From Lachnospiraceae bacterium UBA7196 (GTDB taxonomy: Bacteria > Bacillota > Clostridia > Lachnospirales > Lachnospiraceae): a DNA stretch of 64,000 bases. A program made the position numbers and the translations under genes. Below, one piece after another: positions 16,675 through 25,069 of this stretch. Each line of letters begins with the position of its first letter. The first letter of the stretch is position 1. Where the stretch lies: contig DKUU01000027.1 in NCBI GenBank assembly GCA_002490835.1, positions 1 through 64,000 of the forward strand, written 5' to 3'. The notes below the pieces were generated by a model. It had not been told where the DNA came from and ran no database searches. It saw only the letters and a program-made list of their open reading frames with translations.

Positions 16675-18489
16675 ATGGAACAAGCAAGAGGAAAAAGGAC
16701 ATCAAGGCAGGCGCCGGATCAGATCACGGACAAGGCGTATCAGTTTCCGGCATTTGCCAACGGGGAAGTCCTGCCCAGAAAAAGGAGGGGCCGGCTGCCG
16801 GCTATGGGATGGAACAGTTGGAATGCCTTTGGCAGTGGGAACACGCAGGAACTGACCAAGAGGATGGCGGACGCTATGATAGAGCTGGAGCTTGATCAGG
16901 CAGGCTATCAATATCTTGTGCTGGACGACGGCTGCTACAGAACGGAGCGGGTGGAGGAGAGACTTTCCAACGAGGTGCAGAAATTTCCGGACGGCTTTCG
17001 GGCGCTGGCCGATTATATTCACGAGAAAGGCCTAAAGTTTGGCATGTACAATGATATCGGCACGAATCTCTGCGCAGGCGCCGCGGTCGGCACCTGCGGC
17101 TATGAAGATCTGGATGCCGCAAGTTACGCGGACTGGGATATTGATTTTATCAAGGTGGATAACTGTTATTACCTGTGGGACAATGCCACTTTTTCCGATG
17201 CCGCCAACGCGCGGTATGTTTATGCGCCCAATATCAGGGGGATTCGGATAAGCGGAAACGGCATAGAGCAGAGCTATCAGGCGGATGGAGACGGTATTTT
17301 TAGAGGAGAGGGTGCCTTTTTGCACAGAAACGGCTATGCGACAAACATAGGGACATTTGACGGGACCAATACCGGAGTTACGCCTGTGGGAGAGCGCAGC
17401 GGTGAACTGGCCTTCTGCATCAGCGTACCAAATAACGGGTGTTATGATATCTCCGTGGAGTACGCCACAGGAAGGGAGGCAGGCGTGGGCGAATGGCTGC
17501 AGCTTGCGGTAGGAGAGCCTGCCTGCGAGGTTAGGTATTACGACGGTCTCCTTGCGCAGACGGCGGGTGCGGAAGATTTTATATGGTCGCAGCCGATTCC
17601 AGTGCAGTTGAAAAAAGGGGAAAATACGGTGCGCCTGATGAACCACAGGAGACAGGAGAATGTGCTTAATTCATATGCAGCGTTATGGGAAGGTTTAAAT
17701 AAGGCTAAGCCTGAGCATACTATTTGTTTTTCTATCTGCGAATGGGGAAAGACACAGCCGCAGAATTGGGGATATAAGGTCGGCGATTCGTGGCGCATAT
17801 TAAACGACATTACCTTTCAGGTCGGTTCGGACGGCAATCCGGGCAGGGCGGAGTGGGAGTCTTCCGGGACGGCGAGCATCACCTCACAGTATAACAAGGC
17901 GGTGGTGATGGATGAATTTGCAGGGCTTGACAGGGGATGGAACGATCCGGATATGCTGGTGATCGGTATGGAGGGCATCACGACGGTGATGTGCAGGACG
18001 CATATGACCATGTGGTGTATGATGAACGCCCCGCTTATGCTGGGCATGGATTTGCGGCGGCTGAAAAAGGGGGATGAGATCTGGCGGATCATAGCAAATA
18101 GGGAGGTCATTGCGCTCAATCAGGATCCTTTGGGCGTACAGGCCAAAAGAATCTGGTGTTCCCTTGAGAAAGAGCAGCCGGACACAACGTATATTACGGA
18201 TAATAACCGGGTGGATATCCTTGCCAAGCCGTTGGCGGACGGAGCGGTTGCGATTTGCTTTATCAATTTGAGTACAAAGTGTTATGAGAAAGAAGTTTCA
18301 ATCCGCGTGGAGGATATCGATCGTTATATTGGTCCTAAGATGGCGGACAGGGAGCGCTTTGTGCGGGCATCCGCGTATCAGGTTGCCGATTTGTGGACGG
18401 GCAGGCAGGAGAAAAATGCCGACGGATGCTTTGTCGTTGAAAATCTGGAAGCCTGCGACTGTGTGATCTGGCGGATCACGCCGGTTTAG
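16675..18489 (+). CDS. Alpha-galactosidase, GH27, with an inserted carbohydrate-binding-like domain
   Basis: 604 residues. GH27 retaining alpha-galactosidase/alpha-N-acetylgalactosaminidase: MGWNSWNAFG at 44-53, VLDDGCY, FGMYNDIG, the nucleophile motif IKVDNC (Asp162) and the acid/base motif SWRILNDI (Asp378). Between about residues 181 and 322 the barrel is interrupted by a beta-rich segment (GYATNIGTFDGTNTGV, GCYDISVEYATGREAG, KKGENTVRLMNH) that resembles a CBM35/CBM6 module. No signal peptide, so it probably acts in the cytosol on imported oligosaccharide. The rhodanese gene follows at 13 bp. Confidence 0.9.
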   Translation: MEQARGKRTSRQAPDQITDKAYQFPAFANGEVLPRKRRGRLPAMGWNSWNAFGSGNTQELTKRMADAMIELELDQAGYQYLVLDDGCYRTERVEERLSNEVQKFPDGFRALADYIHEKGLKFGMYNDIGTNLCAGAAVGTCGYEDLDAASYADWDIDFIKVDNCYYLWDNATFSDAANARYVYAPNIRGIRISGNGIEQSYQADGDGIFRGEGAFLHRNGYATNIGTFDGTNTGVTPVGERSGELAFCISVPNNGCYDISVEYATGREAGVGEWLQLAVGEPACEVRYYDGLLAQTAGAEDFIWSQPIPVQLKKGENTVRLMNHRRQENVLNSYAALWEGLNKAKPEHTICFSICEWGKTQPQNWGYKVGDSWRILNDITFQVGSDGNPGRAEWESSGTASITSQYNKAVVMDEFAGLDRGWNDPDMLVIGMEGITTVMCRTHMTMWCMMNAPLMLGMDLRRLKKGDEIWRIIANREVIALNQDPLGVQAKRIWCSLEKEQPDTTYITDNNRVDILAKPLADGAVAICFINLSTKCYEKEVSIRVEDIDRYIGPKMADRERFVRASAYQVADLWTGRQEKNADGCFVVENLEACDCVIWRITPV

Positions 18490-18502
18490 GGGCCGGAAGC
18501 GC

Positions 18503-19180
18503 ATGAATGAATATCTTACGGTGGAACAGTTTGTCAGGATGCTGCATCATAGCGCGGATATTGTCGGAGTCGGGACAGACAAAGGCGGCAGTGAGATTTC
18601 GCAAAAGCCGCAGGAGTTGATAACGCGCAAGACTGCCGCGGCAGTCATTCATCAGGCGCTGCTCCTTGCGGGGGAAGCGGACGAGGCGTGCATAGAAGCG
18701 GCGGTACAGTTAAAGGATATCTACGCTTGTAAGGTCTGTGTCAATCATATTGCACAGGTTTACAGCAAAGGGATCATGACAGAGTGGGCGGACGGTCTTT
18801 TTGGTGTCGATGAGAAAATAACCCGCGGGGAAGCAGAAGTAATCATTCGAAAAGTGATAGATAAAAAGCTGCGGGATAGGCCAAAGCCGCCTGTGTCCGG
18901 CGGGTGGAAGACGATCCTGTGGCAGGATGCGGAGCGGATGTTACAAGAGGACAGGAAGATCCTGCCGGTGGATGTTCGCAGCAAGGAAGAGTATGCGCAG
19001 GGGCACCGGAAAGGGAGCGTGAATGTCCCGCTGCAGACCTTGTTCCTAAATCCCTGCGGTATCTGTGCCGACAGGGCAGCCGTTCTCTTTTTGTACTGCG
19101 AGAGAGGATATAAAAGCAGGATTGCGGCGTCACTGCTTACAAAGGCCGGGTATGAAAATGTGTATGTGGTTTTGCAGTAG
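18503..19180 (+). CDS. Rhodanese-domain protein with S-layer-homology-like N-terminus
   Basis: 225 residues. The N-terminal half (LTVEQFVRMLHHSADIVG, ITRKTAAAVIHQALLLAGEADE, LKDIYACKVCVNHIAQVYSKGIMTEWADGLFGVDEKITRGEAEVIIRKVI) has the helical pattern of S-layer-homology repeats, but there is no signal peptide. The C-terminal half is a rhodanese domain: PVDVRSKEEYAQGHRKGSVNVP and the active-site loop YCERGYKSR with the catalytic Cys. Sulfur transfer or a redox role is likely but unproven. It sits directly after the GH27 gene. Confidence 0.75.
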   Translation: MNEYLTVEQFVRMLHHSADIVGVGTDKGGSEISQKPQELITRKTAAAVIHQALLLAGEADEACIEAAVQLKDIYACKVCVNHIAQVYSKGIMTEWADGLFGVDEKITRGEAEVIIRKVIDKKLRDRPKPPVSGGWKTILWQDAERMLQEDRKILPVDVRSKEEYAQGHRKGSVNVPLQTLFLNPCGICADRAAVLFLYCERGYKSRIAASLLTKAGYENVYVVLQ

Positions 19181-19276
19181 ACAGACGAAGCGGGGGAGAT
19201 TGGAGCAGGCAAGGATCAAACACCGTGAAATCGAGTGCCGTTTCGGACAAGAACCGGGCAAGGTGAAATCCCGTTT

Positions 19277-20614
19277 TTACAGATAATGGTACTTTTTGCG
19301 CTTCGCAAACAGGAAACCCGCGGAGAGTAAAAAGGCGAATATTTCCGCGACCGTAACGGCCAGCCAGATGCCGTCTACGTCGAAGATGAGCGGTAGGATC
19401 AGTACGGCCGCAGTCTGGAAGAGCAGCGTGCGCAGAAAGGAGATCGCCGCTGAGATCGCTCCGTTGTTAAGGGCGGTAAAGAAGGACGAAGCGAAGATAT
19501 TGAATCCGGATAACAGGAAGGCAAAGGAAAACAGCCGGAAGGCATGGCAGGTCAGCGCAAACAGCTCCGCGTCGTAGCCGACAAAGATCTGCGAGAGCGG
19601 GGCGGCCAGCAGAAAGGCGGCAGCAGTTAAAATAACACTTGTTATAGTCATCAGCAGCACGCTCTTTTTCAGCATACTTTTTAACTCGCTGTCATTCCCG
19701 GCGCCGTAATGATAACTGATGATGGGTGAAACGCCGATGGAATAGCCGATGTAGATGGCGATAAAGATGAACTGCACATACATCAGCACGCCGTACGCCG
19801 ACACCCCGTTTTCGCCCACATATTTTAAAAGCTGGAAGTTATAGATCATACTGACAATCGAGGAGGAAATGTTGTTCATCAGTTCGGATGAGCCGTTGGC
19901 GCAGGCCTGCACGATTGGTTTTAGTTCCATTTTTGTGCGTGTAAGCTGCAAAAGGCTGGTATTGGGACGGAGAAAATAGAAGAGGGGCAGCAGGCCGCCA
20001 ACACATTGACTAAAGCCCGTGGCAAGGGCCGCTCCGGCCACGCCCCAGCGAAACACCCCCACAAAAAGAGCGTCCAGTATCATATTGGTCACACCTGCGC
20101 CTACGATCGCTGCCAGACCGAGTTTCGGCCGCTCCGCTGCGATCAGGAAGCTCTGAAAGACATTTTGCAGCATGAATGCCGCAGTAAAGCAGAGTACGAC
20201 CCGCCCATAAAGCACGCAGTCGTCCATCATTTCCGGCGTTGCGCCAAGAAGTTCGGCCACGGGGCGCGTAAAAAGGACGCCCAGCACAGTCAGGAGAATG
20301 CCGAGGAGCAGCGTCAGCCAGACCATCATCGAAAAGTAGCGGTTTGCCTTTTCTTTATCGCCCGTGCCAAGGACCAGAGAAACCAAAGCAGTGCCGCCCG
20401 TGCCGATCATAAAGCCCATGCCGCCGAGGACCATCACGAAGGGAAAGATGAGATTGACGGACGCAAAGGCGGTCTTTCCCGCAAAATTGGAGACAAAATA
20501 GCCGTCCACCACGGTGTAGATGGAGGTAAATACCATCATAACGATGGTGGGAAAGGTAAAGCGCAGCAGTTTTTGATAGGTAAAGTGGTCGGATAACTGA
20601 ATGGTTGTTTTCAT
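19277..20614 (-). CDS. MATE-family efflux transporter
   Basis: 445 residues with twelve predicted helices. The N-terminus (FTFPTIVMMVFTSIYTVVDGYFVSNFAGKTAFASVN) is the signature of MATE/DinF-type multidrug and toxin antiporters, which use an Na+ or H+ gradient. A repeat of the two-lobe pattern begins near residue 235 (ANGSSELMNNISSSIVSMIYN). A single-gene unit with its own promoter. Substrate unknown. Confidence 0.93.
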   Translation of the reverse strand: MKTTIQLSDHFTYQKLLRFTFPTIVMMVFTSIYTVVDGYFVSNFAGKTAFASVNLIFPFVMVLGGMGFMIGTGGTALVSLVLGTGDKEKANRYFSMMVWLTLLLGILLTVLGVLFTRPVAELLGATPEMMDDCVLYGRVVLCFTAAFMLQNVFQSFLIAAERPKLGLAAIVGAGVTNMILDALFVGVFRWGVAGAALATGFSQCVGGLLPLFYFLRPNTSLLQLTRTKMELKPIVQACANGSSELMNNISSSIVSMIYNFQLLKYVGENGVSAYGVLMYVQFIFIAIYIGYSIGVSPIISYHYGAGNDSELKSMLKKSVLLMTITSVILTAAAFLLAAPLSQIFVGYDAELFALTCHAFRLFSFAFLLSGFNIFASSFFTALNNGAISAAISFLRTLLFQTAAVLILPLIFDVDGIWLAVTVAEIFAFLLSAGFLFAKRKKYHYL

Positions 20615-20666
20615 ATTTTATGGAGCCTATTTGTTTGCTATTCTGGATTATGGTTACATGTTTACT

Positions 20667-20696
20667 ATATTACCCTCTACTCTGTGCGGAAGTCAA
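20667..20696 (-). promoter_or_regulatory. Promoter of the MATE gene
   Basis: Read on the minus strand: TTGACT (20696-20691), 18-bp spacer, TAATAT (20672-20667). Confidence 0.55.
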
Positions 20697-20736
20697 GCGG
20701 AATCATAAAAGTCAATTTGTATCCGATAGATGTTAA

Positions 20737-20765
20737 TAGACTTTGCATTTTGCTTATGGTATACT
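20737..20765 (+). promoter_or_regulatory. Promoter of the nitrilase-family gene
   Basis: TAGACT (20737-20742), 17-bp spacer, TATACT (20760-20765). Confidence 0.5.
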
Positions 20766-20831
20766 GGATTTAGCAAAATAACCGTTGATCATAATTTGGA
20801 GGTGAGAGTATGCCCAGAAATGGAGAAAATT

Positions 20832-21710
20832 ATGAAACTAAAAATCGCTTTATTACAGATCGCCCCTTGCGGGACGCTTGCGGAAAATCTGGAAAAGGGA
20901 ATCTCTTATTGCAGGAAAGCCAAAGAAAACGGCGCGGATATCGCTCTCTTTCCTGAAATGTGGAGCAATGGGTATCGCATTTATGACAGACCTGTCGAAG
21001 AATGGAAGGCGGAAGCGATTCGCGCGGACAGCGACTTTGTCAAAGCCTTCGGCAGTCTGGCGAAAGAACTTAACATGGCGGTCGGGATCACGCTGTTAGA
21101 ACAGTACGGGGAGGCGCCCCGCAATTCTCTGGTCCTTTTTGACAGGTTCGGCGAGCGGAAATTCGTATACGCAAAAGTGCATACCTGCGACTTTGATGTG
21201 GAACGAAATCTGACGCCGGGAGAGGACTTTTATGTCACGAACCTTGATACGGCGTGCGGAGAAGTAAAGGTCGGCGCTATGATCTGCTTTGACAGGGAAT
21301 TTCCCGAAAGCGCAAGGATTTTAATGCTAAAAGGCGCGGAACTGATCCTTGTCCCCAATGCCTGTCCGATGGAGATAAACCGGCTTTCCCAGCTGCGCGC
21401 CAGAGCTTATGAAAACATGACGGCGATCGCTACCTGTAATTATCCGGAAACCGTGCCGGACTGCAACGGCGGATCGAGTGTCTTTGACGGCGTGGCCTAT
21501 CTGCCTGCACTGCCCGGTTCCAGAGATACCTGCATTTTGCAGGCAGACGGAAAAGAGGGACTGTATCTGGCGGAACTGGATTTAGGACAGCTTCGCGATT
21601 ATCGCCAAAGTGAAGTACACGGAAATGCGTTCCGGCATCCAAAGAAGTACGGGCTTTTGACGGAAACGGAGATTCGGGAGCCGTTTGTGAGAGATACCTA
21701 TCGGGAATAA
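20832..21710 (+). CDS. Carbon-nitrogen hydrolase (nitrilase superfamily)
   Basis: 292 residues from the ATG at 20832, which has GGAG six bases upstream; an in-frame ATG at 20820 is the alternative. The catalytic triad is visible: Glu in ALFPEMWSNGY, Lys in FVYAKVHTCDFD, Cys in VGAMICFDREFPESAR. Members hydrolyse amides or nitriles such as omega-amides and carbamoyl compounds; the exact substrate is not readable. A GGAGGTGAG suits an ATG at 20810 in another frame, giving a 48-codon frame that is probably meaningless. Confidence 0.9.
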   Translation: MKLKIALLQIAPCGTLAENLEKGISYCRKAKENGADIALFPEMWSNGYRIYDRPVEEWKAEAIRADSDFVKAFGSLAKELNMAVGITLLEQYGEAPRNSLVLFDRFGERKFVYAKVHTCDFDVERNLTPGEDFYVTNLDTACGEVKVGAMICFDREFPESARILMLKGAELILVPNACPMEINRLSQLRARAYENMTAIATCNYPETVPDCNGGSSVFDGVAYLPALPGSRDTCILQADGKEGLYLAELDLGQLRDYRQSEVHGNAFRHPKKYGLLTETEIREPFVRDTYRE

Positions 21711-21719
21711 CAAAAAATA

Positions 21720-22748
21720 TTACTCATATTCCGCAATATCATAAATCAGCCGCTCCGAAGCTTCCCACCCAAGGCAGGGGTCGGTGATGGACTTGCCGTA
21801 AATGCCTTCTCCGATCTTCTGGCAGCCTTCTTCGATATAGCTCTCGATCATCACGCCCTTGACCATACGGTAAATGTCACTGTTTAGCCGTCTGCTGTGC
21901 ATGACTTCTTTGACGATGCGGATCTGCTGCTCGAATTTTTTGTCCGAATTATTATGGTTGGCGTCGATGACGCAGGCCGGATTGACCAGATCGTAGTCCT
22001 GATACAGCATAAAGAGGGTATTTAAGTCTTCGTAGTGGTAGTTTGGAAGGCTGCGGCCGTGCTTGTTGACGGAGCCGCGCAGTACTGCGTGCGCCAGCGG
22101 ATTGCCGCCCGTGCTGACCTCATACCCCCTGTAGATGAACTCGTGGGGGTGCTGCGCCGCGTAGATGGAGTTTAACATCACGGAGAGGGTGCCGCTGGTG
22201 GGGTTCTTCATGCCGGCAGGCACGTCGAAACCACTGACGGTCATGCGGTGCTGCTGGTCTTCCACGGAGCGCGCGCCGATGGCCACATAGGAGAGGATGT
22301 CCTCTACATAGCCCCAGTTGTCGGGATAGAGCATTTCGTCGGCTGCGGTCAGTCCCGTCTCTTCGATGGCACGGATGTGCATTTTGCGCATAGCGATCAG
22401 GCCGCTTGTAAAATCGGTCTTTTTTTCCGGATCGGGCTGGCTGACGATGCCCTTATAGCCCTCGCCCGTGGTGCGGGGCTTGTTTGTGTAGATGCGGGGG
22501 ATCAGGATCAGCTTGTCCTTTACCTTCTCGTTGACTTTTGCTAATCGGTTTACATAATCACAGACCGCTTCCTCATTGTCCGCGGAGCAGGGGCCGATGA
22601 TGACGATAAACTTCTTGCTTTTTCCGGTGATGACGTCGCGAATCTCAATATCTCTTTCCCGTTTCAATTCCACTAGATGCGCGGGCATCGGAAACTGCTC
22701 GCGGATCTCGTCGGGGGTCGGTAATTTGGCTACATATTGAAATGACAT
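21720..22748 (-). CDS. 3-deoxy-7-phosphoheptulonate (DAHP) synthase, type I
   Basis: 342 residues from the ATG at 22748 (MSFQYVAKLPTPDEIREQFP). It condenses phosphoenolpyruvate and erythrose 4-phosphate, the first step of the shikimate pathway. Motifs: FIVIIGPCSADNEEAV, IPRIYTNKPRTTGEGYKG, GARSVEDQQHRMTVSG, RGSVNKHGRSLPNYHYEDL, CVIDANHNNSDKK, GVMIESYIEEG. This is the AroF/G/H subfamily, which is often feedback-inhibited by an aromatic amino acid. The frame continues upstream to 22835 but that extension is not family-like. A leader of about 100 bases with two GC-rich stems precedes it; no attenuator T-run is seen. Confidence 0.95.
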   Translation of the reverse strand: MSFQYVAKLPTPDEIREQFPMPAHLVELKRERDIEIRDVITGKSKKFIVIIGPCSADNEEAVCDYVNRLAKVNEKVKDKLILIPRIYTNKPRTTGEGYKGIVSQPDPEKKTDFTSGLIAMRKMHIRAIEETGLTAADEMLYPDNWGYVEDILSYVAIGARSVEDQQHRMTVSGFDVPAGMKNPTSGTLSVMLNSIYAAQHPHEFIYRGYEVSTGGNPLAHAVLRGSVNKHGRSLPNYHYEDLNTLFMLYQDYDLVNPACVIDANHNNSDKKFEQQIRIVKEVMHSRRLNSDIYRMVKGVMIESYIEEGCQKIGEGIYGKSITDPCLGWEASERLIYDIAEYE

Positions 22749-22852
22749 GGCAAACTCCGTTCCGGAGCATTCATGCGGCGGAGTGACGCCGCGAAACTCC
22801 TTTGTGTGCTTGGCGGCCCTCACGAAAGAGGGCACATTTTGATACCCGAATC

Positions 22853-22881
22853 ATTATAGTATATTGCGGGGAGAATCGCAA
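22853..22881 (-). promoter_or_regulatory. Promoter of the DAHP synthase gene
   Basis: Minus strand: TTGCGA (22881-22876), 17-bp spacer, TATAAT (22858-22853). The resulting leader contains GCCCTC-loop-GAGGGC and GCGGCG-loop-CGCCGC stems. Confidence 0.65.
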
Positions 22882-22955
22882 GTATAAGTGCATAAAGCGT
22901 ATCCAATGCGCAAGGTTGAGAGTAATCTGTGCGCGGATGTTAAGTTGAATACGGT

Positions 22956-24389
22956 TTACCGCCTGTGCGTCTTGTGTGAAATATGGAGCGCCGATATGGT
23001 GCACAGGGAGGTCTGCAGCATCTGGCTGGCGAGGATGCCCCACAGATAGCCCTTAATCCCGTAGACGGGGATGGCGATAAAAACGAAGAGCAGGCGCAGC
23101 AGAAGGCTTACCACGCTGAAAAGAAAAGTCTGGATCGTCTTTCCGAGACCGTTTAGAATGCTGTTTAGGGTGCTGGCAATGTACATAAAAGGACAGATAA
23201 AGCTGAGGGTGAGAATGAAGCTGCCTGCAAGTTCCGAGTGAAAGAGCAGGCGGCCCGCAGGTCTGCCGCAGATCAAAAACATAGCGGTACAGCCAAAACC
23301 GAGGAGCAGACAGCAGCGGATCGAGGTCATGATCGCCCGTCTAACAGCCGCATGATCGCCGGAAGCGTCCGCTTCGGAGACGATAGGTAAAAGCAGCACA
23401 GAAATCGAGTTCGTGATGGCGGAGGGAAAGAGGATGAGCGGCAGGCTCATACCGGTGAGTACGCCGTAGACGCTTAGGGCGTCGGCGTTAGTCAGCCCGT
23501 ATGCCATCAGGCGGTTAGGGATGTAGATTGCTTCCACGCTCTGTAAGAGATTAAGTACCAGTCTGTTGGCGGACAGGGGAACGGCCAGCCGTAAGAGCTG
23601 TCCGCAGATGCGGCGATAAACGCCGATTACGGAAGAGAAGGGGTGTGCCTTGTGTTGCGGGCGGAAAAACAGGGAGTGTTTCTGCTCCGGCAAAAAGGCA
23701 GATGAGTCCCGTACCACGGTGTGCGTGCGGGCAGGGAACACCTGATGCGCGCGGGCTAAGATCGCCACCACCGAAACGATCATGGAAGCGCTTTCGCCGA
23801 TCACGAGGCCCACCACGGCGAAGCTGATGGTCGGCGTAAGGCCGTGTTTTTTACAGATAAAATAGATCAGGTAGACGCTTCCCACCCGGCAGACCTGTTC
23901 CGAAAGCTGGGAAAAGGCGGGGATGGCGGTCTTGCGGATACCGTAGAAGTAGCCGTTGATACAGGAGTGGACGGTGGCCATGGGGATGGAGAGGGCGATG
24001 ATGCGAAGCAGTGGAGCTGTCCGCTCCTCCATCAGGAAAACGCGGGCAATGTGATCCGCTCCCAGATAGATATAGAAGGTGCAGGCGAAGGAGAGCGCCA
24101 TTGCCAAAACGAAGCCTGCCCAGAGCGTGCGGAAGGAGCTTTTATAATCGCGGGTGCTTGTTTCACTGGCTACATATTTTGAAATGGCGGTCTGAATGCC
24201 GGACACGGTAAGGGAGAAGGAAAGGGCCAGCACGGGGGAAATGAGCTGATAAATGCCCATGCCTTCCGCACCAAATACATTGGAGAGGAAAATGCGGTAA
24301 AAAAAGCCGATGAAACGGCTCACTAATCCGGTTAGAGTCAGAATAACGGTTCCGGTCACCAGAGGATGAGATAACTTTTTGAATGTCAT
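22956..24389 (-). CDS. SpoVB/MurJ-like lipid-linked oligosaccharide flippase
   Basis: 477 residues, about fourteen predicted helices. The N-terminus (LVTGTVILTLTGLVSRFIGFFYRIFLSNVFGAEGMGIYQLISPVLALSF) is characteristic of the SpoVB branch of the MOP flippase superfamily, which moves lipid II or related cell-wall precursors, in SpoVB for spore cortex. Other helices are normal for the family. It is in the same direction as DAHP synthase but separated by about 200 bp and a promoter. Confidence 0.88.
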   Translation of the reverse strand: MTFKKLSHPLVTGTVILTLTGLVSRFIGFFYRIFLSNVFGAEGMGIYQLISPVLALSFSLTVSGIQTAISKYVASETSTRDYKSSFRTLWAGFVLAMALSFACTFYIYLGADHIARVFLMEERTAPLLRIIALSIPMATVHSCINGYFYGIRKTAIPAFSQLSEQVCRVGSVYLIYFICKKHGLTPTISFAVVGLVIGESASMIVSVVAILARAHQVFPARTHTVVRDSSAFLPEQKHSLFFRPQHKAHPFSSVIGVYRRICGQLLRLAVPLSANRLVLNLLQSVEAIYIPNRLMAYGLTNADALSVYGVLTGMSLPLILFPSAITNSISVLLLPIVSEADASGDHAAVRRAIMTSIRCCLLLGFGCTAMFLICGRPAGRLLFHSELAGSFILTLSFICPFMYIASTLNSILNGLGKTIQTFLFSVVSLLLRLLFVFIAIPVYGIKGYLWGILASQMLQTSLCTISALHISHKTHRR

Positions 24390-24539
24390 AAAACACCAAC
24401 TCAGTATGGGATATGTCTATGTTTATGCAAAGAGGGCGGAGAATAGAAGAGAAGAGCTGTATCCGGATGGCTAATATTGGGGCATTACAGCGGAACAGAT
24501 TAACGATGAATGGCAAAATAGCATCAAGCGGGATAAGGG

Positions 24540-24568
24540 TTGACACGGATATTTCTATATAGTACTAT
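24540..24568 (+). promoter_or_regulatory. Promoter of marR-mnmA with overlapping palindrome
   Basis: TTGACA (24540-24545), 17-bp spacer, TACTAT (24563-24568). A perfect palindrome ATAGTACTAT (24559-24568) covers the -10, a natural place for autoregulation by the MarR protein it drives. Confidence 0.65.
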
Positions 24569-24637
24569 TTTGTAAAGCAAAATCAGTGTTTGGAATGCAG
24601 GGAATCCGCAGTAAACGACACAGGAATGGGGACGATC

Positions 24638-25069
24638 ATGGAATCACAGGCGGGCTTTTTGATCACGCAGATTAAGCAGATCGGCGGCAGGGTATTTGAT
24701 AAGATCCTGCAAAAAGAGAATATCAACGAATTTAACGGCGCACAGGGAAAGATTCTCTACGTTCTCTGGCAGCAGGACCATATTTCCATCATAGAGCTGT
24801 CCAGACAGACGGGGCTTGCCAATACGACGCTCACCAGTATGCTGGACAGGATGGAGGCGGCGGGATTATTACAGCGTCTGCCCGATCCGCAGGATAGGCG
24901 TAAAAACCTGATCGCTCTGACGGAAAAGGCGGCGTGCCTGAAAGAGAGCTACGACAAGGTTTCCGTAGAAATGAACGAGGTCTATTTCAAAGATTTCAGC
25001 AGGGAGGAGATCGCCGCGTTCGAGGGGTATCTGCGCAGGGTGCTCACGAATGTGAAGGAAGAATTATGA
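24638..25069 (+). CDS. MarR-family transcriptional regulator
   Basis: 143 residues from the ATG at 24638; the frame opens earlier at a TTG (24590). A winged helix-turn-helix is visible: GKILYVLWQQDHISIIELSRQTGLANTTLTSMLDRMEAAGLLQRLPDPQDRRKNLIALTE, with the DxRxKxxxLT wing motif of MarR. It likely represses its own promoter. It overlaps mnmA by 4 bases (ATGA), so the two are translationally coupled, an unusual partner for a tRNA-modifying enzyme. Confidence 0.92.
   Translation: MESQAGFLITQIKQIGGRVFDKILQKENINEFNGAQGKILYVLWQQDHISIIELSRQTGLANTTLTSMLDRMEAAGLLQRLPDPQDRRKNLIALTEKAACLKESYDKVSVEMNEVYFKDFSREEIAAFEGYLRRVLTNVKEEL

Noticed and set aside
20810..20960. 48-codon frame with a better ribosome site than the nitrilase-family gene
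   Set aside because: The product is unlike any protein I know and overlaps the conserved N-terminus of the real gene. Kept only as a note on start choice.
22749..22835. N-terminal extension of DAHP synthase to 22835
   Set aside because: The extra residues come from GC-rich stems of the leader, lack family similarity, and the ATG at 22748 gives the normal N-terminus.
24563..24580. Partial match (TACTATTTT) between the marR promoter and the presumed guide end of the RNA near 39100
   Set aside because: Only nine AT-rich bases plus a gapped extension; such matches are expected by chance, and the guide boundary is itself unknown.
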